A stretch of 17,860 nucleotides of DNA from Opacimonas sp964559075 (GTDB taxonomy: Bacteria; Pseudomonadota; Gammaproteobacteria; Enterobacterales; Alteromonadaceae). Positions within the stretch are counted from its first letter, which is position 1, and the number at the start of each line of letters is the position of its first letter. This document shows positions 16,160 to 17,860 of the stretch, in pieces. A program made the position numbers and the translations under genes. The stretch is taken from positions 1 to 17,860 of the forward strand of contig CAZLGJ010000052.1 of the NCBI GenBank assembly GCA_964559075.1, in the 5' to 3' direction. The notes under the pieces are model-generated. The model saw only the letters and a program-made list of their open reading frames with translations, searched no databases and was not told where the DNA came from.

Positions 16160-16746
16160 TCGTTTGCCGCAACAAAGCTAGCAACATCATCGTTTTTTAC
16201 CCGCTGATAAATGTCAGCAACCACGAGTTCTGCGCTTATTGAATCGAGATAAAACGTCTCTCCCAAAAAATAATGGGTGGGACGCCATTCATCTCGCTTA
16301 CGATAAACGGTGATTTGGGCGACATCTTGTTCGATTAACACATACTCTTGTAAAGACGCAATGTTGAGGTAGTACACAAATTTGGTTTTTTGGTCGTATT
16401 TACGGGTAGTGTGGGAAAGCACCTCAACTATGACGGATGGTGACTCAGTGTAATATGGCTTAGATTCGTCAAAATTACACACCACCATTGCATCTGGATA
16501 AAAAAAATTATCGCCAACACGTACCTTCATATCCGAACCAAATGGCTCACAGGAAGAACCTTTGAGACACTGTCGCATTTCGGCATAAATGTTACCACTG
16601 ATTCTCTCATGGTTGGCACTGCCGCCAGACATGGCGTGCAACAGTCCTTCAATCAGCTCATGGCGAGTATGATTCTCGCTATCATGTTCTTGACTAAGGT
16701 AATTATCTACCGTAAAAATATCAGTAGTCTGCATCTTAAGTGCCAT
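16129..16746 (-). CDS. Uma2 family (DUF820) restriction-endonuclease-fold protein, copy 2
   Basis: This 205-residue paralogue of the 9907-10515 gene keeps the same nuclease-fold positions: RHELIEG, FFYPDAMVVC, VIVEVLSHTTRKYDQKTK and LQEYVLIEQD. The two proteins are co-linear without gaps, and identity drops to almost nothing only around residues 51-60, a likely surface or specificity segment. The C-terminal tail differs (DVASFVAANDYSNPKNPPV) and its last codons lie inside the 3' end of the ABC exporter gene, giving a 31-base convergent overlap. It is transcribed alone; no clear ribosome site was found upstream of the ATG at 16746. Nuclease activity is inferred from the fold, and no toxin, antitoxin or methylase partner is adjacent. 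Confidence 0.85.
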   Translation of the reverse strand: MALKMQTTDIFTVDNYLSQEHDSENHTRHELIEGLLHAMSGGSANHERISGNIYAEMRQCLKGSSCEPFGSDMKVRVGDNFFYPDAMVVCNFDESKPYYTESPSVIVEVLSHTTRKYDQKTKFVYYLNIASLQEYVLIEQDVAQITVYRKRDEWRPTHYFLGETFYLDSISAELVVADIYQRVKNDDVASFVAANDYSNPKNPPV

Positions 16747-16870
16747 ATGTTATGTCCGATTAATTAATCATAACCCATGGTACTCTCTTGTGCCATATTG
16801 CACAGCTGAGCAAAAGTACGGTTGTTAGACCACATTGAACAAAATAGGAAAATATAGAGGTACCAGACTT

Positions 16871-17182
16871 ATGGCAAAACTAACTGCACTACTACTATCA
16901 TTGTTCATCACACCCGGCTGCATGGTGGTGCCACAGGTTGATACGACCAAGGTGAGTCGTTGCGAAATTTCCAGTGATCGCAAAACGCTGCGTATTTATG
17001 ATGGTCATAAAGATGCAGGGACTTATTACTCTATTAGCGGGCTGGTGTTAGTGCCAATTACAGGTGTGATCAGTGGTACCTATGTGGCGATAAATAACAT
17101 CTATAACTTCGGTGAGGAGCGCATTGTCAGTGGCCCTGCATCAGATACAAAATCCGATCTATATACATCTAACCGCAAATAA
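16871..17182 (+). CDS. Small exported protein, candidate lipoprotein, function unknown
   Basis: The 103-residue product begins MAKLTALLLSLFITPGCMVV, a short charged segment, a hydrophobic stretch and then Cys17 in ITPGC, which resembles but does not fully match a lipobox. It is probably a lipoprotein or a secreted protein. A second hydrophobic, Gly-rich segment (SGLVLVPITGVISGTYVAI, about 57-75) might insert in a membrane. The frame extends upstream to a TTG at 16835, but the ATG at 16871 is preceded by AGAGG (16856-16860) at a workable distance and begins the signal sequence, so I choose it. I do not recognise a family. It lies between the Uma2 gene (divergent) and the tRNA-Trp promoter, and has no visible terminator. 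Confidence 0.65.
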   Translation: MAKLTALLLSLFITPGCMVVPQVDTTKVSRCEISSDRKTLRIYDGHKDAGTYYSISGLVLVPITGVISGTYVAINNIYNFGEERIVSGPASDTKSDLYTSNRK

Positions 17183-17186
17183 AGCA

Positions 17187-17214
17187 TTGAAACCTGACCA
17201 GTAAGTAGTATAAT
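17187..17214 (+). promoter_or_regulatory. Strong sigma-70 promoter for tRNA-Trp-secE-nusG
   Basis: TTGAAA (17187-17192) and a perfect TATAAT (17209-17214) are 16 bases apart, followed by a GC-rich ACGCGTCCC stretch before the expected start near 17221. A GC-rich discriminator after TATAAT is typical of stable-RNA promoters under stringent control. About 105 bases of leader precede the tRNA and include a small imperfect hairpin at 17291-17316. Confidence 0.65.
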
Positions 17215-17324
17215 ACGCGTCCCTTCATTGTACTTCCCCCGATTTTTTATTAACTGGAAAGCACAATCGAAGTGTATCTAAATTTTGTGAAATGCTGGCT
17301 TAAGTTAGCAAGCATTATGAATTT

Positions 17325-17381
17325 AGGGGCGTAGTTCCAATTGGTAGANNNNNNNNNNTTCGAATCCCTCCGCCCCTGCCA
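17325..17381 (+). tRNA. tRNA-Trp (anticodon arm hidden by an N-gap)
   Basis: The 5' end AGGGGCG pairs with CGCCCCT near the 3' end, followed by the G discriminator base and an encoded CCA. The D-arm (GTTCCAATTGGTAGA) and the T-loop (TTCGAAT) are recognisable. These ends match the E. coli tRNA-Trp pattern, and the gene sits directly before secE and nusG, its usual place in gammaproteobacteria. Ten N (17349-17358) replace the anticodon arm, variable loop and 5' T-stem, which should take about 30 bases. The anticodon is therefore not observed; identity rests on the acceptor stem, G73 and synteny. Confidence 0.85.
17349..17358. other. Assembly gap (10 N) inside the tRNA gene
   Basis: Ten consecutive undetermined bases. 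By comparison with E. coli tRNA-Trp about 30 bases should separate GGTAGA from TTCGA, so the gap length is a placeholder and every coordinate to its right is probably about 20 bases too low. Confidence 0.9.
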
Positions 17382-17423
17382 CTTTTTATGACAATACCTA
17401 ACGTGTATTGGATAGGGTTTAAC

Positions 17424-17804
17424 ATGAGTGAAACAGTAGAAAACCAATCATCAGGTGCATTTGATACAGTCAAATGGTTGGTGGTGTTTGTCTTACTATC
17501 TGCATTAGTTGCAGGTAATCATTATTACGACCAAGTATCTGTGCTGTATCGTGCACTAGCTGCGGTAGGTGTTGTGATCGTAGCGGGTTTCATTGCCGCT
17601 ACAACGGACAAAGGCACGCGTTTTTTAACTTACGCCAAAGACTCACGCACCGAAGTGCGCAAAGTCGTGTGGCCATCGCGCCAAGAAGCGACACAAACGA
17701 CATTGATCGTGTTGTTCGCAACCTTGGTCATGGCGCTAATTTTATGGGGATTGGACGGCATTATCGTGCGTCTAGTTGGTTTTGTTACTGGAATTGGGAT
17801 CTAA
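17424..17804 (+). CDS. secE: Protein translocase subunit SecE
   Basis: The 126-residue protein matches gammaproteobacterial SecE, which stabilises SecY in the SecYEG inner-membrane translocon. It has three predicted helices (about 16-31, 40-60 and 93-112). The conserved SecE segment lies between the second and third: TEVRKVVWPSRQEATQTT (76-93), including the WPSR motif. I choose the ATG at 17424 (MSETVENQ) because TAGGG lies six bases upstream and the length equals the usual 127; the longer frame from 17388 begins within a few bases of the tRNA 3' end and is not credible. It is co-transcribed with tRNA-Trp upstream and nusG three bases downstream. Confidence 0.97.
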   Translation: MSETVENQSSGAFDTVKWLVVFVLLSALVAGNHYYDQVSVLYRALAAVGVVIVAGFIAATTDKGTRFLTYAKDSRTEVRKVVWPSRQEATQTTLIVLFATLVMALILWGLDGIIVRLVGFVTGIGI

Positions 17805-17807
17805 GTC

Positions 17808-17860
17808 ATGGCAATGCGTTGGTATGTGGTGCAAGCGTTCTCTGGTTATGAGCAGCGCGT
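17808..17860 (+). CDS. nusG: Transcription termination/antitermination factor NusG, 5' part only
   Basis: Seventeen codons are visible (MAMRWYVVQAFSGYEQR) before the window ends. RWYVVQAFSGYE is the highly conserved start of the NusG NGN domain, which clamps RNA polymerase and, through the later KOW domain, contacts Rho or ribosomal S10. The start follows the secE stop by three bases, with GGGAT as ribosome site inside the end of secE, the usual secE-nusG arrangement. Confidence 0.97.
   Translation, partial: MAMRWYVVQAFSGYEQR

Noticed and set aside
9907..16746. Composite mobile element bounded by the two Uma2 genes.
   Set aside because: No terminal inverted repeats, target duplications, transposase or integrase were found, and the copies are too diverged (64% protein identity).
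17291..17316. Terminator upstream of tRNA-Trp.
   Set aside because: The stem is short with a mismatch and no T-run follows; it lies inside the expected tRNA leader.

Overview
The window reads as chromosomal DNA of a marine gammaproteobacterium, most likely in or near the Alteromonadales (inference). The right edge carries the gammaproteobacterial order tRNA-Trp, secE, nusG. There is also a PEP-CTERM-type surface protein, an RND efflux pair and moderate G+C. No mobile element, CRISPR array, prophage or integrase was seen, and no stretch over 300 bases lacks a gene. The largest gaps are 8067-8283, 14068-14317 and 17183-17324.

Layout. Bases 1-4531 (minus strand) hold a ParD-like antitoxin cut by the window edge and an RND efflux operon (adaptor then permease) with a recognisable promoter and a dyad over its -35. 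Bases 4686-6515 (minus) hold a coupled pair: a secreted peptidoglycan-binding-domain protein and a UGT/MurG-like glycosyltransferase. A strong bidirectional hairpin separates these from a choice-of-anchor-L, PEP-CTERM-like secreted protein (6612-8066), which has a possible sigma-54 promoter. Bases 8284-9898 hold a divergent pair: a Cof-type HAD phosphatase and a LplA/LipB-like protein. Bases 9907-11311 hold a Uma2 nuclease-like gene and a divergent RraA/HMG-aldolase-like gene. Bases 11352-14067 (minus) hold an AcnA-type aconitase broken by a frameshift. Two copies of a 12-bp GntR-type palindrome lie upstream of it, and a divergent ABC exporter follows at 14318-16159. A second Uma2 paralogue overlaps the ABC gene tail to tail. 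After it come a small lipoprotein candidate, a strong sigma-70 promoter, tRNA-Trp (containing a 10-N gap), secE and the first codons of nusG.

How it fits together. Most units are small and independent, many of them divergent or convergent, and I do not see a new multi-gene system. The observations most worth checking are: two single-locus reading-frame breaks (adaptor 3' end, aconitase), which are either real lesions or sequencing errors; the N-gap, which hides the whole anticodon arm of a tRNA; the paired operators at the aconitase; the GG-N10-GC promoter at the PEP-CTERM gene; and the two Uma2 paralogues, 64% identical, about 6 kb apart.
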